From positions 11,792 through 56,256 of the forward strand of contig DJVH01000129.1 in assembly GCA_002440825.1 (NCBI GenBank): a stretch of DNA of 44,465 nucleotides, read 5' to 3'. Within the stretch, counting starts at the first letter, position 1; each line of letters opens with the position of its first letter. Under the pieces are notes generated by a model. The model was not told where the DNA came from and ran no database searches. It saw nothing but the letters and a program-made list of their open reading frames with translations. The translations under genes were made by a program, and so were the position numbers. The DNA comes from Bacteriovoracaceae bacterium UBA6261 (GTDB taxonomy: Bacteria > Bdellovibrionota > Bacteriovoracia > Bacteriovoracales > Bacteriovoracaceae). This document shows, in pieces, positions 1 through 8,548 of the stretch.

Positions 1-1
1 C

Positions 2-1102
2 TGGAACCGCTACTATCTTACTCAGGCGGATCTCACTTCCTTTGATGTTGTCGAATTACGAGATGAAGTCCTTTCTCAGGAATCGATCGATGAATTTTCT
101 CAAAAAAAATTCAACCTGCAGCTTTCTCCTGCTTTTCGTTTTCTTATTGGAAAGACTGAAGCGGGTAAAAATATTTTAATCTTCAACGTGCACCACACTC
201 TTTGCGATGCCGCGGGACAATTTCATCTGCTGGAAGAAATTTTTCGTGTAATGAACGGTATGGAAATAAGAGAAGGGGCAAAAACGGATAAAGTTTTTCG
301 TTACCGGGATCTCTACAAATATATGGGATGGAAGTGGGTTTTTGAACAATTAAAAATACATCTCAGACCAATATCCAAGCAGAGACAATACATGATGGCG
401 ACTCTTATTGATCATCATGAAAAGCCACAGCGCTTTGTGACTTCTATGACTTTGCATTTGCAATCTGAACAGCAGGAGAAAATCAGAGAAAGTTGTAAAA
501 AATTTGATATTTCAATTACAGAGTATCTGACTTACTGTTGTTTTAAAGCGCTCGACACCAGCTTAAAGGCCCGAGGTGATTTCAAAACACCTATCATGGT
601 CTATCTTCCCAAAACCTTGAGACCTCTTTTAAAGATCCGCTACTCATTACAAAATATTCTTTCTACGGTCTGGATTGTAGGAAAGCGTGAAGAGCTCCAT
701 GATAGTAAATTTCTTTCTAAAGTAAAAAGTATAATCAATTCGCACAAAATGGATAAAGCAGCGAAATTCATTTATGGTTCGCTATGGATAAATTCATTTT
801 TTAGACCAAAGGTACTGAAAAAAGTGTATCGCGAATTTGATCAGAATCCGAAATCGATCACCAGCTCGCTACTGATAAGTGCCGGGCGTGTTCCCCGTTC
901 ATATACATTTCCTGAAGGATGGAGTGATATCAGCGTCTGGGCGAGAGGAACAATGCTCAAATCGCCTGGTGTGGGAGTTATTTTTACGGGTGTAACAGGA
1001 GCGGAAACTTTAACAATTGAGTACCTGAAAGATTTAACGGAAAAAGAAACCATAGATCAATTCAAAACCAATCTTCTCAATGAGCTTCTAGCCGCGAATT
1101 AA
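2..1102 (+). CDS. condensation-domain-like acyltransferase (5' truncated by window edge)
   Basis: The reading frame is open from base 2, so the gene starts before the window and only the C-terminal ~366 residues are present. The sequence HHTLCDAAG (bases 188-214) resembles the HHxxxDG active-site motif of the CoA-dependent acyltransferase/condensation superfamily (NRPS C domains, alcohol acetyltransferases, wax-ester synthases), with Ala-Ala where Gly is usual. In this superfamily the second His acts as the general base for acyl transfer. No carrier-protein or adenylation domain follows, so a free-standing acyltransferase is likelier than an NRPS. A start at GTG 188 would cut the domain at its motif and is rejected. 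Its TAA abuts the stop of the convergent kinase gene with no gap. The substrate cannot be told. Confidence 0.6.
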   Translation, partial: WNRYYLTQADLTSFDVVELRDEVLSQESIDEFSQKKFNLQLSPAFRFLIGKTEAGKNILIFNVHHTLCDAAGQFHLLEEIFRVMNGMEIREGAKTDKVFRYRDLYKYMGWKWVFEQLKIHLRPISKQRQYMMATLIDHHEKPQRFVTSMTLHLQSEQQEKIRESCKKFDISITEYLTYCCFKALDTSLKARGDFKTPIMVYLPKTLRPLLKIRYSLQNILSTVWIVGKREELHDSKFLSKVKSIINSHKMDKAAKFIYGSLWINSFFRPKVLKKVYREFDQNPKSITSSLLISAGRVPRSYTFPEGWSDISVWARGTMLKSPGVGVIFTGVTGAETLTIEYLKDLTEKETIDQFKTNLLNELLAAN

Positions 1103-2344
1103 TTATTTGATCGTCTTTGGAAGCAGCAAAGTAAAAGTCGACATTGAAATACTTCTATCCAGATAAAGCTTCCCTTTATTTCTTTGAGCTATTCCTAAAG
1201 CTATACTAAGCCCCAGTCCCGGGCCTGTTCCTAATTCTTTAGTTGTAAAGAAAGGCTGCATGATCTTATCTGTAAACTCGAGAGGGACACCTGGCCCATT
1301 GTCCGTCACTGTGATTTTGCCATAGTTTTGATAGTGGCTGAGAGTGATATTTATAAGAGGTTTTTCTTCTTCCTTGCAGGCTTCAATCGCATTATTCAAA
1401 AGATTTAGAATGGCTTCTATGATGAGCCTTTTCTCGCATGTGCAGGTTATTTTTGATGTTGGCAACGCCATTTGAATCTGGACGTTATATCTGGAAGAGT
1501 GACCTTCGATATGTGAAAGAGAAGTTCTGATGATTTCATTTAAATCTACGCTTTCAATTTTATCTGTTTCATTTTTGCTGGAGAAGTCTTTCAGACCGGT
1601 CACGATGCGTGAAATCCTGCGGGTCATTCGATGGGTCTTATCTAAAAGATCCATGGCCTTTGTTTTTTCAAAGTTATTTGATTCTATCATTCGCCTTAAC
1701 TGTTCATTTGAAGTCGTCAGAACGGTCAGTGGGTTGTTAACTTCATGGCATAGTCCCGCAGACATTTCTCCCAAAGCTTTCATCTTTGACTGATCTATTA
1801 AGATGCTGGAGAGAATATCAACTTCTTTTTTGTAAATGAAATGCAGTCGAACTGAATAACCTATAAGCAAAATAGTTACAAAATTCGCTGAATGAAAATG
1901 AATCAGTTCGAGAGAAGTTAAGGGCGTATGAAGGGAGAAAAGCAGTGGCGTTGCCAATCCTACAATTGTATTTGCAACATATTCTTTCCAGGTGAGGGCA
2001 GCACTGCAAACAATTGAAGCCACAACAAAATAGGACCAGCGATGAAAAACGGACCAGTTGTTTAAATGTAAAAGATAAAGATACAAAAAGAGATAACCAA
2101 GAGTGACCGAATTGAGCCATAAACGGAGAGTGCGAATGTTGAGATCTTTTTTAAATGTACTCAGTAAACCAAGGAAGGCTAAAGCTGCAAGAATTAATCT
2201 GCCTTCAAAAAAATCCACATGTACAGGATTAATCCTGGTCATAAAATAATAAAAAATAAAACTGCATAAAAATGCGCTGAAAAAAAACAGCCTGCCCTTA
2301 ATGATTTCTTGAGTTCTGTTAAGATCGTCGAAATGGTTCGCCAT
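1103..2344 (-). CDS. membrane sensor histidine kinase
   Basis: A 413-residue protein with about six hydrophobic segments in residues 18-172, then a cytoplasmic kinase core. The H-box GLCHEVNNPLTVL has phospho-acceptor His200, the N-box is LNLLNNAIEAC, the G1 box DNGPGVP and the G2 box GTGPGLGLS. This is the NtrB/HisKA plus HATPase arrangement. No periplasmic sensor domain or PAS is evident, so the signal is probably sensed in or through the membrane helices, as in other multi-helix sensors. It lies 68 nt behind the nagK-nagA-nagB-II operon on the same strand and could be co-transcribed, but no response regulator is adjacent. No good Shine-Dalgarno precedes the ATG. Function as a kinase is secure; the signal and partner are unknown. 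Confidence 0.85.
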   Translation of the reverse strand: MANHFDDLNRTQEIIKGRLFFFSAFLCSFIFYYFMTRINPVHVDFFEGRLILAALAFLGLLSTFKKDLNIRTLRLWLNSVTLGYLFLYLYLLHLNNWSVFHRWSYFVVASIVCSAALTWKEYVANTIVGLATPLLFSLHTPLTSLELIHFHSANFVTILLIGYSVRLHFIYKKEVDILSSILIDQSKMKALGEMSAGLCHEVNNPLTVLTTSNEQLRRMIESNNFEKTKAMDLLDKTHRMTRRISRIVTGLKDFSSKNETDKIESVDLNEIIRTSLSHIEGHSSRYNVQIQMALPTSKITCTCEKRLIIEAILNLLNNAIEACKEEEKPLINITLSHYQNYGKITVTDNGPGVPLEFTDKIMQPFFTTKELGTGPGLGLSIALGIAQRNKGKLYLDRSISMSTFTLLLPKTIK

Positions 2345-2412
2345 GAACTACTGTTCGCCGATCGATGAAAAAACTTTAGGCCGTTTGGGTTTTAAATTGT
2401 AAATTTAACCGA

Positions 2413-3435
2413 CTATTCTGTCTTTGTTATCTTGGACAAGTTTTTTGGAGCGTCCGGGTTGAGGCCAAGAGTTCTGGAAAGCTCTTCAATCATCAGATAA
2501 AAAGACTGAACAGCTGAAATGACATCCAGTTCTTCAGCATGAGTTGTTTGAATCTCAAGATCTCTTTCTTTCACAAAGGGGGGAGCTGCCAGCAGGACTT
2601 TCGCACCTCTGGCACGCATGTCCTGAGCAAGATCCAGCATACTGACTAAGGCCGGACCTCTATTGGCAAAAATGATAAGAGGGTAGCCCTCTTCAATCAA
2701 AGCTTGAGGGCCATGCTTGATCTCTGCTGCAGAAAAAGCTTCAGCTTGAATAGAGCAGGTTTCTTTTAACTTAAGAGCAGCTTCAAGAGCGAGAGATAAT
2801 CCATAGCCTCTTCCGACTGTCATAATTCTTTTGGCATCTTTTAAAACGGGGATGGCCCCGGTCCAATCCAATTTCTGCGCCTTCAATAAATCATCAGGAA
2901 GATGGTGAAGGCCTCTGGTAAGTTCCAGATCATTTTTCCAGGTGGCGATTAAACTGGCGCTTGCTGATAACGAAGCAATAAAACTTTTGGTTGCGGCAAC
3001 CGCTTTTTCCGGTCCGGCATGGAGTGGTAAAAGCCATTCAGCGGCATTGGCAAGAGGAGAAGTCGTGTCGTTTACCATCGCAATAGTAGTCGCTCCATGG
3101 CTTCTCATGTATTCAGTCGGTTTGATGACATCGGGACTTTGCCCTGATTGGGAAATGGCACAGCCGACTGACTGACTTACATCAAGTTCTGCCTGATACA
3201 AAGTAATGGCAGACATTGAAAGTGACGTTGTGAGTTTTTCCATTTTAGCTGTTGTGAGAAAATTTAAGTATTGAGCGGCATGATCAGAACTGCCACGTGC
3301 CACACTGACGAGCGAGTAGGGATTTTTTTGATTGAGATGTTGAGCCACTTCATCGAGCATCTGCACATTCTCACTGAATTGATGTTCAACAACACTTGCT
3401 GCCTCGAGAGCTTCTTTTTTCATGAGAGTATTCAA
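2413..3435 (-). CDS. nagB-II: SIS-domain glucosamine-6-phosphate deaminase (NagB-II type)
   Basis: A 340-residue protein with two SIS (sugar isomerase) domains resembling the isomerase half of GlmS but lacking the N-terminal glutaminase. Visible sugar-phosphate motifs are ARGSSDHAAQY and ISQSGQSPD in the first domain, and AEAFSAAEIKHGPQALIEEG in the second. The family includes NagB-II deaminases, which convert glucosamine-6-phosphate to fructose-6-phosphate and ammonia, and AgaS/FrlB-type enzymes. Position as the third gene after an amino-sugar kinase and NagA, with a 4-nt ATGA-type overlap with nagA, supports the deaminase role, completing GlcNAc breakdown. This gene order with NagB-II is known from non-PTS GlcNAc pathways in other proteobacteria. 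AgaS-like activity on galactosamine-6-phosphate is the main alternative. Confidence 0.8.
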   Translation of the reverse strand: MNTLMKKEALEAASVVEHQFSENVQMLDEVAQHLNQKNPYSLVSVARGSSDHAAQYLNFLTTAKMEKLTTSLSMSAITLYQAELDVSQSVGCAISQSGQSPDVIKPTEYMRSHGATTIAMVNDTTSPLANAAEWLLPLHAGPEKAVAATKSFIASLSASASLIATWKNDLELTRGLHHLPDDLLKAQKLDWTGAIPVLKDAKRIMTVGRGYGLSLALEAALKLKETCSIQAEAFSAAEIKHGPQALIEEGYPLIIFANRGPALVSMLDLAQDMRARGAKVLLAAPPFVKERDLEIQTTHAEELDVISAVQSFYLMIEELSRTLGLNPDAPKNLSKITKTE

Positions 3436-4523
3436 ACTAGTTCCCCTTCGCTGTAAATTTCTTTTAATGAAAGATCGTCATTGAGTACAAGAAGATCAGC
3501 GTAAGCTTCAACCTTGATTTCTCCGCGATCGTTGATGTGAATAAGTTCAGCAGGAATTTGCGACAATCGTCTGCTGGCTTCTTCTAGAGTTAAACCTATC
3601 GACACAAGATTCCTTAAAGCCTGATCCATTGTCAGAGAAGATCCTGCAAGTGTGCCATCTTTTAATCTCACTCCTCCGAGGCATTTGTGAACGGTGTGAG
3701 ATCCAAGCTTGTAATCACCATCAGGCATTCCCGTAGCTGCAGTGGCGTCCGTCACAAAATATAAATGGGGAATACATCTCAACGCTGTTTTGATAGCGCC
3801 GGGATGAACATGCAGTAAATCCGGAATCAATTCAGCATGATCAGCATGGGCCAGCGCCGCGCCCACCATCCCAGGTGCTCTGTGATGAAAAGTCGACATG
3901 GCATTAAAGAGATGAGTAAAACTTTTTGCTCCCAGTTCCAGAGCTTTTGTCCCTTCTTCATACGTGCCGTTGGAGTGACCGATTTGAACCATGACATTTA
4001 GTCTGTTCAGTTCTGCAATCAACTGCATATGCTCGAACACTTCCGGTGCGAGCGTCAGCGTTTTAATTGGTACAATAGAATTCAATTCTTTTATTTCATT
4101 TAGAGTGGCTTCACGGACATGGTCAGGCTGGGCTCCCAGCTTGTCTTTAGAAATAAACGGTCCTTCGAGATGGACTCCGAGAAGACGCGCTTCGTTTTTA
4201 TTCTTTTTTTGATAAGAAGCTTTCATTCCTTCAAAGGCATTTTTTAAATCTTCATGAGGAGCAGTCATTGTCGTTGCAAGAAATGAAGTCGTTCCATGCT
4301 TTAAATGAGTCCGGGCCACAGTCTGTGCAGCAGACGAACCTTCCATGATATCTGCGCCACCACCTCCATGGACATGGAGATCAATGAAGCCGGGAATGAT
4401 AAGCGGCAATCCGGATTTTTTAGGTCCGAGAATTCTTATTTGTTCAATTCGTTCACCAAAGCTCACTTCGGCGTGCTTGAAGGTTCCTTCAATCAAAAAA
4501 TTTGCCTGAATAATTTTTTTCAT
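3432..4523 (-). CDS. nagA: N-acetylglucosamine-6-phosphate deacetylase
   Basis: A 363-residue amidohydrolase-superfamily enzyme that removes acetate from GlcNAc-6-phosphate in the cytoplasm. Conserved family signatures are PGFIDLHVHGGGGADIMEG (His50, His52), LEGPF (Glu120), IGHSNGT (His183), THLFNAMSTFHHRAPG (His204) and VTDATAATGMPDG (catalytic Asp259). Length matches the family (about 370-390). The start overlaps the nagK stop by 4 nt and the gene end overlaps the nagB-II start by 4 nt, so the three genes are translationally coupled. It takes the product of the upstream kinase and feeds the SIS deaminase. Confidence 0.93.
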   Translation of the reverse strand: MKKIIQANFLIEGTFKHAEVSFGERIEQIRILGPKKSGLPLIIPGFIDLHVHGGGGADIMEGSSAAQTVARTHLKHGTTSFLATTMTAPHEDLKNAFEGMKASYQKKNKNEARLLGVHLEGPFISKDKLGAQPDHVREATLNEIKELNSIVPIKTLTLAPEVFEHMQLIAELNRLNVMVQIGHSNGTYEEGTKALELGAKSFTHLFNAMSTFHHRAPGMVGAALAHADHAELIPDLLHVHPGAIKTALRCIPHLYFVTDATAATGMPDGDYKLGSHTVHKCLGGVRLKDGTLAGSSLTMDQALRNLVSIGLTLEEASRRLSQIPAELIHINDRGEIKVEAYADLLVLNDDLSLKEIYSEGELV

Positions 4524-5395
4524 TTTAACTGCTGCGCGATGAGTGTCAGCGCTCCGATAGTTGAATCACCCTGGGCTTTCTGATTGCGGGCTTTGATGTC
4601 TTCAGGAAGAAACGGGATAAGCGCTTCTCCCAATCTTCCGCAAATGGAAAGAGGGTATTCATTTTTTGGATCAAGTGTGCGAACCATCATGGCGATCTCT
4701 TCGCCGGCCTTGATCAGAAGTTTTTTGGCATCAGGATCGCTGTCAGCTGATTGAAAAACAAGGGGAGCAAGTTTTGCGAAGGCATTTTGCTTTGCCTCTC
4801 CTAACCATCCAAGAAATTCATCAGGAGTTTTACCACAGAATTTTGTCACCGAATCAGTCAGTGTTGAATTCTTTCTTCTTCCATCCATAGCTTTTTGAGT
4901 GAGTGAAGCAGCTCTGAGTCCGAGCCAGGCACCGCTAGCTTCATCACCAGCGGGGAATCCCCAACCGGATACACTTTCGCGATCACCGTTGGTTTTTAAA
5001 ACCATCCCAACGCTTCCGGTTCCTACAGCAACGATGACTCCGGGTTTTCCACCGTGAGCACCCATTAAAGTTGTGAAGCCATCAGTATCGATGAGAATTT
5101 TTTTAAATCCAGGATTGCGAAGATAAAATTCATTTTTCCAGATGATATTATTAGCACCTGAAAGCCCAAGCCCAATTGCACACTCACTTAACATCGGAAC
5201 AGTGATGTTGCTTTTGGCGAAAGCCAGTGCCAGGGTATCCATGATGGCCCGCCAGGCTTTTTCAATTCCCTGACCGAGAGCGGAGGGTGCACCTTCGGCT
5301 TGAGCAAGAATTTGTTGATCGGGACTGGCCACAATAATACGGGTCCCGGTACCACCACCATCAACGCCGATAAGGTATTTGTATTTTGATTGCAT
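4520..5395 (-). CDS. nagK: BadF/BadG-type N-acetylglucosamine/glucosamine kinase
   Basis: A 291-residue ASKHA-fold kinase. The phosphate-1 loop GVDGGGTGTR lies at residues 10-19 and a second nucleotide motif, VAVGTGSVGMVLK, is visible, as in BadF/BadG/BcrA/BcrD-family GlcNAc kinases. It would phosphorylate free cytoplasmic GlcNAc (or glucosamine) to the 6-phosphate for NagA next in the operon. The ATG is the only usable start before the P-loop. It has no Shine-Dalgarno and lies 6 nt after a strong -10 box, so the mRNA is predicted to be leaderless. No PTS or permease gene is adjacent, so the sugar must enter by a transporter encoded elsewhere. Whether GlcNAc or GlcN is preferred cannot be told. 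Confidence 0.85.
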   Translation of the reverse strand: MQSKYKYLIGVDGGGTGTRIIVASPDQQILAQAEGAPSALGQGIEKAWRAIMDTLALAFAKSNITVPMLSECAIGLGLSGANNIIWKNEFYLRNPGFKKILIDTDGFTTLMGAHGGKPGVIVAVGTGSVGMVLKTNGDRESVSGWGFPAGDEASGAWLGLRAASLTQKAMDGRRKNSTLTDSVTKFCGKTPDEFLGWLGEAKQNAFAKLAPLVFQSADSDPDAKKLLIKAGEEIAMMVRTLDPKNEYPLSICGRLGEALIPFLPEDIKARNQKAQGDSTIGALTLIAQQLK

Positions 5396-5401
5396 GCTTA
5401 A

Positions 5402-5430
5402 ATTTTAAGAGCAGGCCTGATCTGAGTCAA
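5402..5430 (-). promoter_or_regulatory. nag operon promoter, leaderless type
   Basis: On the minus strand TTGACT (5430-5425), a 17-nt spacer and TAAAAT (5407-5402) form a near-consensus housekeeping promoter. Only six bases separate the -10 box from the nagK ATG, placing the expected +1 on or next to the A of the ATG. Confidence 0.65.
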
Positions 5431-5461
5431 AGAAAGAAAACTTGAGTGTTTTGTATGCCCT

Positions 5462-5530
5462 CTACTTCAGATAGATGGCAGCTACCAAAAACACGGCTGT
5501 CACTGTGAAGAAAACAATTAATGTCTTCAT
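5462..5530 (-). CDS. putative 22-residue single-helix membrane peptide
   Basis: An open frame of 22 codons encodes a peptide with Met-Lys at the start, about 18 uninterrupted hydrophobic or small residues (LIVFFTVTAVFLVAAIYL) and a final Lys. This is the pattern of a very small single-span membrane protein. A GAGG Shine-Dalgarno-like sequence (5540-5543) lies 9 nt before the ATG, and a near-consensus promoter sits about 30 nt further upstream on the same strand. It lies in the otherwise gene-free gap upstream of nagK. A homologue cannot be named. It could instead be the leader of the nag transcript, so translation is inferred from the signals alone. Confidence 0.45.
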   Translation of the reverse strand: MKTLIVFFTVTAVFLVAAIYLK

Positions 5531-5567
5531 TGGGAAAAACCTCATTCAAAAAACAATATCCGGAGAA

Positions 5568-5595
5568 CTTATAAAAGAGTGAGGTTTGAGGTCAA
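5568..5595 (-). promoter_or_regulatory. promoter of the 22-aa peptide
   Basis: On the minus strand TTGACC (5595-5590), a 16-nt spacer and TATAAG (5573-5568) match the sigma-70-type consensus well. Transcription would start near 5561, about 30 nt before the small ORF. Confidence 0.5.
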
Positions 5596-5671
5596 CTAAC
5601 GGCAGTTGCATGTCAGACTTTTGTTTCTTCTTACAGCGCAGAACCGGATGAGAAATATTTTGAGGGCCATT

Positions 5672-5701
5672 TTGACCATCATTTTTTCCCTGGTGTATTA
5701 T
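5672..5701 (+). promoter_or_regulatory. lolA promoter
   Basis: TTGACC (5672-5677), an 18-nt spacer and TATTAT (5696-5701) give a good housekeeping promoter. The expected start near 5708 gives a ~29-nt leader carrying AGGAG (5727-5731) five bases before the lolA GTG. Confidence 0.55.
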
Positions 5702-5736
5702 CAAGGCAGTCTATTTTCAGTTTTCCAGGAGCCTGT

Positions 5737-6351
5737 GTGAAATTTGCCTCTGTGATCTTATTTAGTTTTTTCGCCTCAACAGTTCATGCAGAATTTCTGC
5801 CTCAATCGTTTTCTGCTAAATTTGAGCAAGAGTACGTCAGTATACTGAAGGGAAATACCAAAAAAGGTGAAGGCTCAGTTGAATATAAATATCCTGGCAA
5901 TATTCGTTTTGAAACAACAACTCCAAGCCAGGTGGTTTATGTCAGCAATGGTGTGAAGGCCTGGTATTATCGCGCGCCTTTCATCGAAGGCGAAGAAGGC
6001 GAGGTCACAGAAACTTCTGCTAAAGAAGGCAACAGCGTTTACATTAAATTTTTTGATTCGCTCAAGAACGGTCTCTCGTCCAATGCGCTTTATGATGTAA
6101 AGAATGCAGGAGATGGAATGCATGTCATGACTTTTAAACCAAAGGTTGCAAAAGATTTTGGAATTAAAGAAGCTGTGCTGACTTTTAATTCAGCCAAAGA
6201 CAAAGACTTTTCTGAGTTGAAGAAAATAGATCTGCTTTTTCCGGATGGAAAAAAATCAACACTTCGCTTTGTGAATCTCAAAGTGAACCCCGGGTTTGAT
6301 GCTTCACGATTTAATTTCGTAGCCCCGCCTCACACTAAAAAGACAAACTAG
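5737..6351 (+). CDS. lolA: outer-membrane lipoprotein carrier protein LolA
   Basis: A 204-residue exported protein that in the known pathway ferries lipoproteins from LolCDE across the periplasm. A signal peptide with predicted cleavage after VHA (residue 18) is followed by a LolA-type core: QSFSAKFEQEY, a GEGSVEYKYPGNIRFETTTP strand pair and a VYVSNGVKAWYYRAP strand. Length matches LolA (about 200). The GTG start is chosen because AGGAG precedes it by 5 nt and the signal peptide begins there. It is monocistronic as far as can be seen and ends 1 nt from the convergent transglycosylase. Several large lipoproteins in this window are plausible clients. Confidence 0.82.
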   Translation: MKFASVILFSFFASTVHAEFLPQSFSAKFEQEYVSILKGNTKKGEGSVEYKYPGNIRFETTTPSQVVYVSNGVKAWYYRAPFIEGEEGEVTETSAKEGNSVYIKFFDSLKNGLSSNALYDVKNAGDGMHVMTFKPKVAKDFGIKEAVLTFNSAKDKDFSELKKIDLLFPDGKKSTLRFVNLKVNPGFDASRFNFVAPPHTKKTN

Positions 6352-6352
6352 A

Positions 6353-8467
6353 CTAGTTAAACGGTTTTGCAAAAAAATCTTTGTCTAGCTTAAATTCTTC
6401 TTTGGTTGTAATCCGCTTGTAGGTAATGAAATTGCGGAAAACCAATTTGATATAATTACGGGTTTCTTCATAGGGAATCATTTCAATGAATTCGAAATAA
6501 TTGCCATGAAATCGCTCTTTCTCCCACACTTTAATGGCTGACTCGCTGGCATTGTAAGCTGCAACCGTCTGTGCAAATTTCGCATCAAACTTCTTGCGAA
6601 GATCTTTCAGAAGAGCAGTGCCCATTTCAAGGTTTATTTCCGGTTCATACAGATCATTAAATTCTTTGTAAGGGATTTTATATTTTTTAGAGAGCTCTTC
6701 TGCTTTCTCAGGAATCATTTGCATCAATCCGAAAGCATCGGCCCATGATCTTTCACTGGCCACGAAAGCAGATTCCTGTCTGGTAATAGCGTAAATAAGC
6801 TCTTTGGGAACTGAGTATTTTGAAGCGAGACTTTCTACGATGGTTAAGTAGGGGGTAGGAAAAACAACGTTGACATATTTTTCAGTCATCATGTTTCTTC
6901 CACTTTCCTTAAAGCTATAAATTTGTCTCATCCCGCCTTGATACCATTCCGTCTGGTAATAAAGAGACATTGCTTTTTCGCGCTCTTCATTTTTTCTGAA
7001 TTGCGGATTTATTTCTTTCAACAACTTTTGTGAAAAATCTTTTTCCTCAACGGCAATAAGCCAGTCCAGAGATAAGTTACCGGAAGGATCTTTGTTGATG
7101 ACCGATGCTGAAAGAGGAGCAAGAGGTTTATCCACTTCAATGGAAGAAATAATGCCATAATAACCAAAAGGGTCAGTCACGTTGAGTGCCGTAAAAATGG
7201 CGGCGGCTTCATCCCTCTTTCCCATCCGCTGAAGCGATTTAGCTTTCCAGTAAGTGAGCTTGGAAATGAAGGCCTGATTGGATGATTTCTTGGCAAATTG
7301 TTCAACGGCTTTCTGGATTTTAGCGTCTTCTTTTAAAAGCCAGCTGTTCCAGATAACAGACCATTGAATATTTTCCAGCAAAGACGTATCTGTTACTTTA
7401 AACGCAGAGGCTTTTTCAAAACGTTTTAAGGCTTCTTTATTCTCTTTGTTTTCAAGATGAAGAGCCCCGTATAAATATTGGGCTTGCGCCTGTTGATTGA
7501 CTGTTCCTTTTTTTGACTCAATCAATTCATCAAGCAATTCGCGCGCTTCTTTGTTGCGATGATCAGTCCAGACCGCACGGACCAGAGTTATTCTGGATTC
7601 AACCCAGGCTTGCTCAATTTTCTCAAGAGCATTCTTCTCATTCGGAATTTTCTCCATTTCTGCTTTTAAAAACTTTTCCATTTCAAAAGTTTTTTCAAGA
7701 AATGTCTTTAAATCACGAGCAACTTTATAGCTCATCCGGTATGAATTAAAAGCTTTCACTTTCTCATCTAATGTAAAGTCGCCGGCAATAATCTGTTCAT
7801 AAAGCTCGCGGGCTTTTTGGAATTTTCTGTTTGTTTCGAAATCTCTGGCCACTGAATAAATATTCAGCGGAGTAATTTCTTCAGCATGCATAGGAGAAAG
7901 TTCTACAAGTTTTTCTTTGTACAGTTTCAGCTTTTCTGAATCTTCTTTTTTTTCCGCAATCTGCATGGCTCTTTTGATGAGTTTCAGTTTGTCGTTGTGA
8001 ACTTGTTTATAGGGGATGAGGGCAAAAGAAAATTCTGCTTCGTAATCATCCATTTTGTTTTTTGCCGCCAACTCGCGGGAGATATCGAAAAAAAATTCCT
8101 GAAGATATTTTGAAACTTTTTTCTCGGCCCAGATATCTTTGAGATCCCCTTGTGAGTAATCGCAGTTTTTTAAAGAATGAATAAGAGCTGCATCCTGAAT
8201 AGGAAGATCATTTTCAGAAGACAGCTTTTCAAATTGCTCGCAAGCCTGCTTGGCGTGCCCAGCCTTTTCTTCCTGAAGGGCCTCTAAATAAGCTTTTGCT
8301 AGCTCTTCAGAGCTGTTTAGAAGCTTCCCCGCTTCCTTTCCAGTCACCAGGTTCCTGATAGCTTCCATTCTGTCGGCCGATGGAGCACTCACTAATTTCA
8401 CTGGCTTCGAAGCACAGCTTGAGAGTAAAAAGGCGAGAAGTATTGTTGAAGGCAGAATTTTTTTCAC
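6353..8467 (-). CDS. slt: soluble-type lytic murein transglycosylase, lipoprotein
   Basis: A 704-residue lipoprotein: signal peptide with lipobox LLSSC (lipidated Cys18), a long alpha-helical TPR/superhelical region (roughly residues 40-530), then a C-terminal SLT (lysozyme-like) domain. The catalytic Glu565 lies in YAITRQESAF, followed by FGLMQMIP and AQTVAAYNA, all family hallmarks. It would cleave MurNAc-GlcNAc bonds, forming 1,6-anhydro ends, from a membrane-anchored periplasmic position. The doughnut-plus-SLT layout matches Slt70, but lipid anchoring is unlike E. coli Slt. The GTG start has a weak GGTGG before it. In a predator such an enzyme could act on its own or on prey wall; the sequence cannot distinguish these. 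Confidence 0.88.
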   Translation of the reverse strand: MKKILPSTILLAFLLSSCASKPVKLVSAPSADRMEAIRNLVTGKEAGKLLNSSEELAKAYLEALQEEKAGHAKQACEQFEKLSSENDLPIQDAALIHSLKNCDYSQGDLKDIWAEKKVSKYLQEFFFDISRELAAKNKMDDYEAEFSFALIPYKQVHNDKLKLIKRAMQIAEKKEDSEKLKLYKEKLVELSPMHAEEITPLNIYSVARDFETNRKFQKARELYEQIIAGDFTLDEKVKAFNSYRMSYKVARDLKTFLEKTFEMEKFLKAEMEKIPNEKNALEKIEQAWVESRITLVRAVWTDHRNKEARELLDELIESKKGTVNQQAQAQYLYGALHLENKENKEALKRFEKASAFKVTDTSLLENIQWSVIWNSWLLKEDAKIQKAVEQFAKKSSNQAFISKLTYWKAKSLQRMGKRDEAAAIFTALNVTDPFGYYGIISSIEVDKPLAPLSASVINKDPSGNLSLDWLIAVEEKDFSQKLLKEINPQFRKNEEREKAMSLYYQTEWYQGGMRQIYSFKESGRNMMTEKYVNVVFPTPYLTIVESLASKYSVPKELIYAITRQESAFVASERSWADAFGLMQMIPEKAEELSKKYKIPYKEFNDLYEPEINLEMGTALLKDLRKKFDAKFAQTVAAYNASESAIKVWEKERFHGNYFEFIEMIPYEETRNYIKLVFRNFITYKRITTKEEFKLDKDFFAKPFN

Positions 8468-8548
8468 GTTACCACCAAGGGCTTTGATTATTCGTCAATT
8501 CTATACTATTTAGAGGTATTTTCAATTTACAAAAAACTAAGGTTCACT

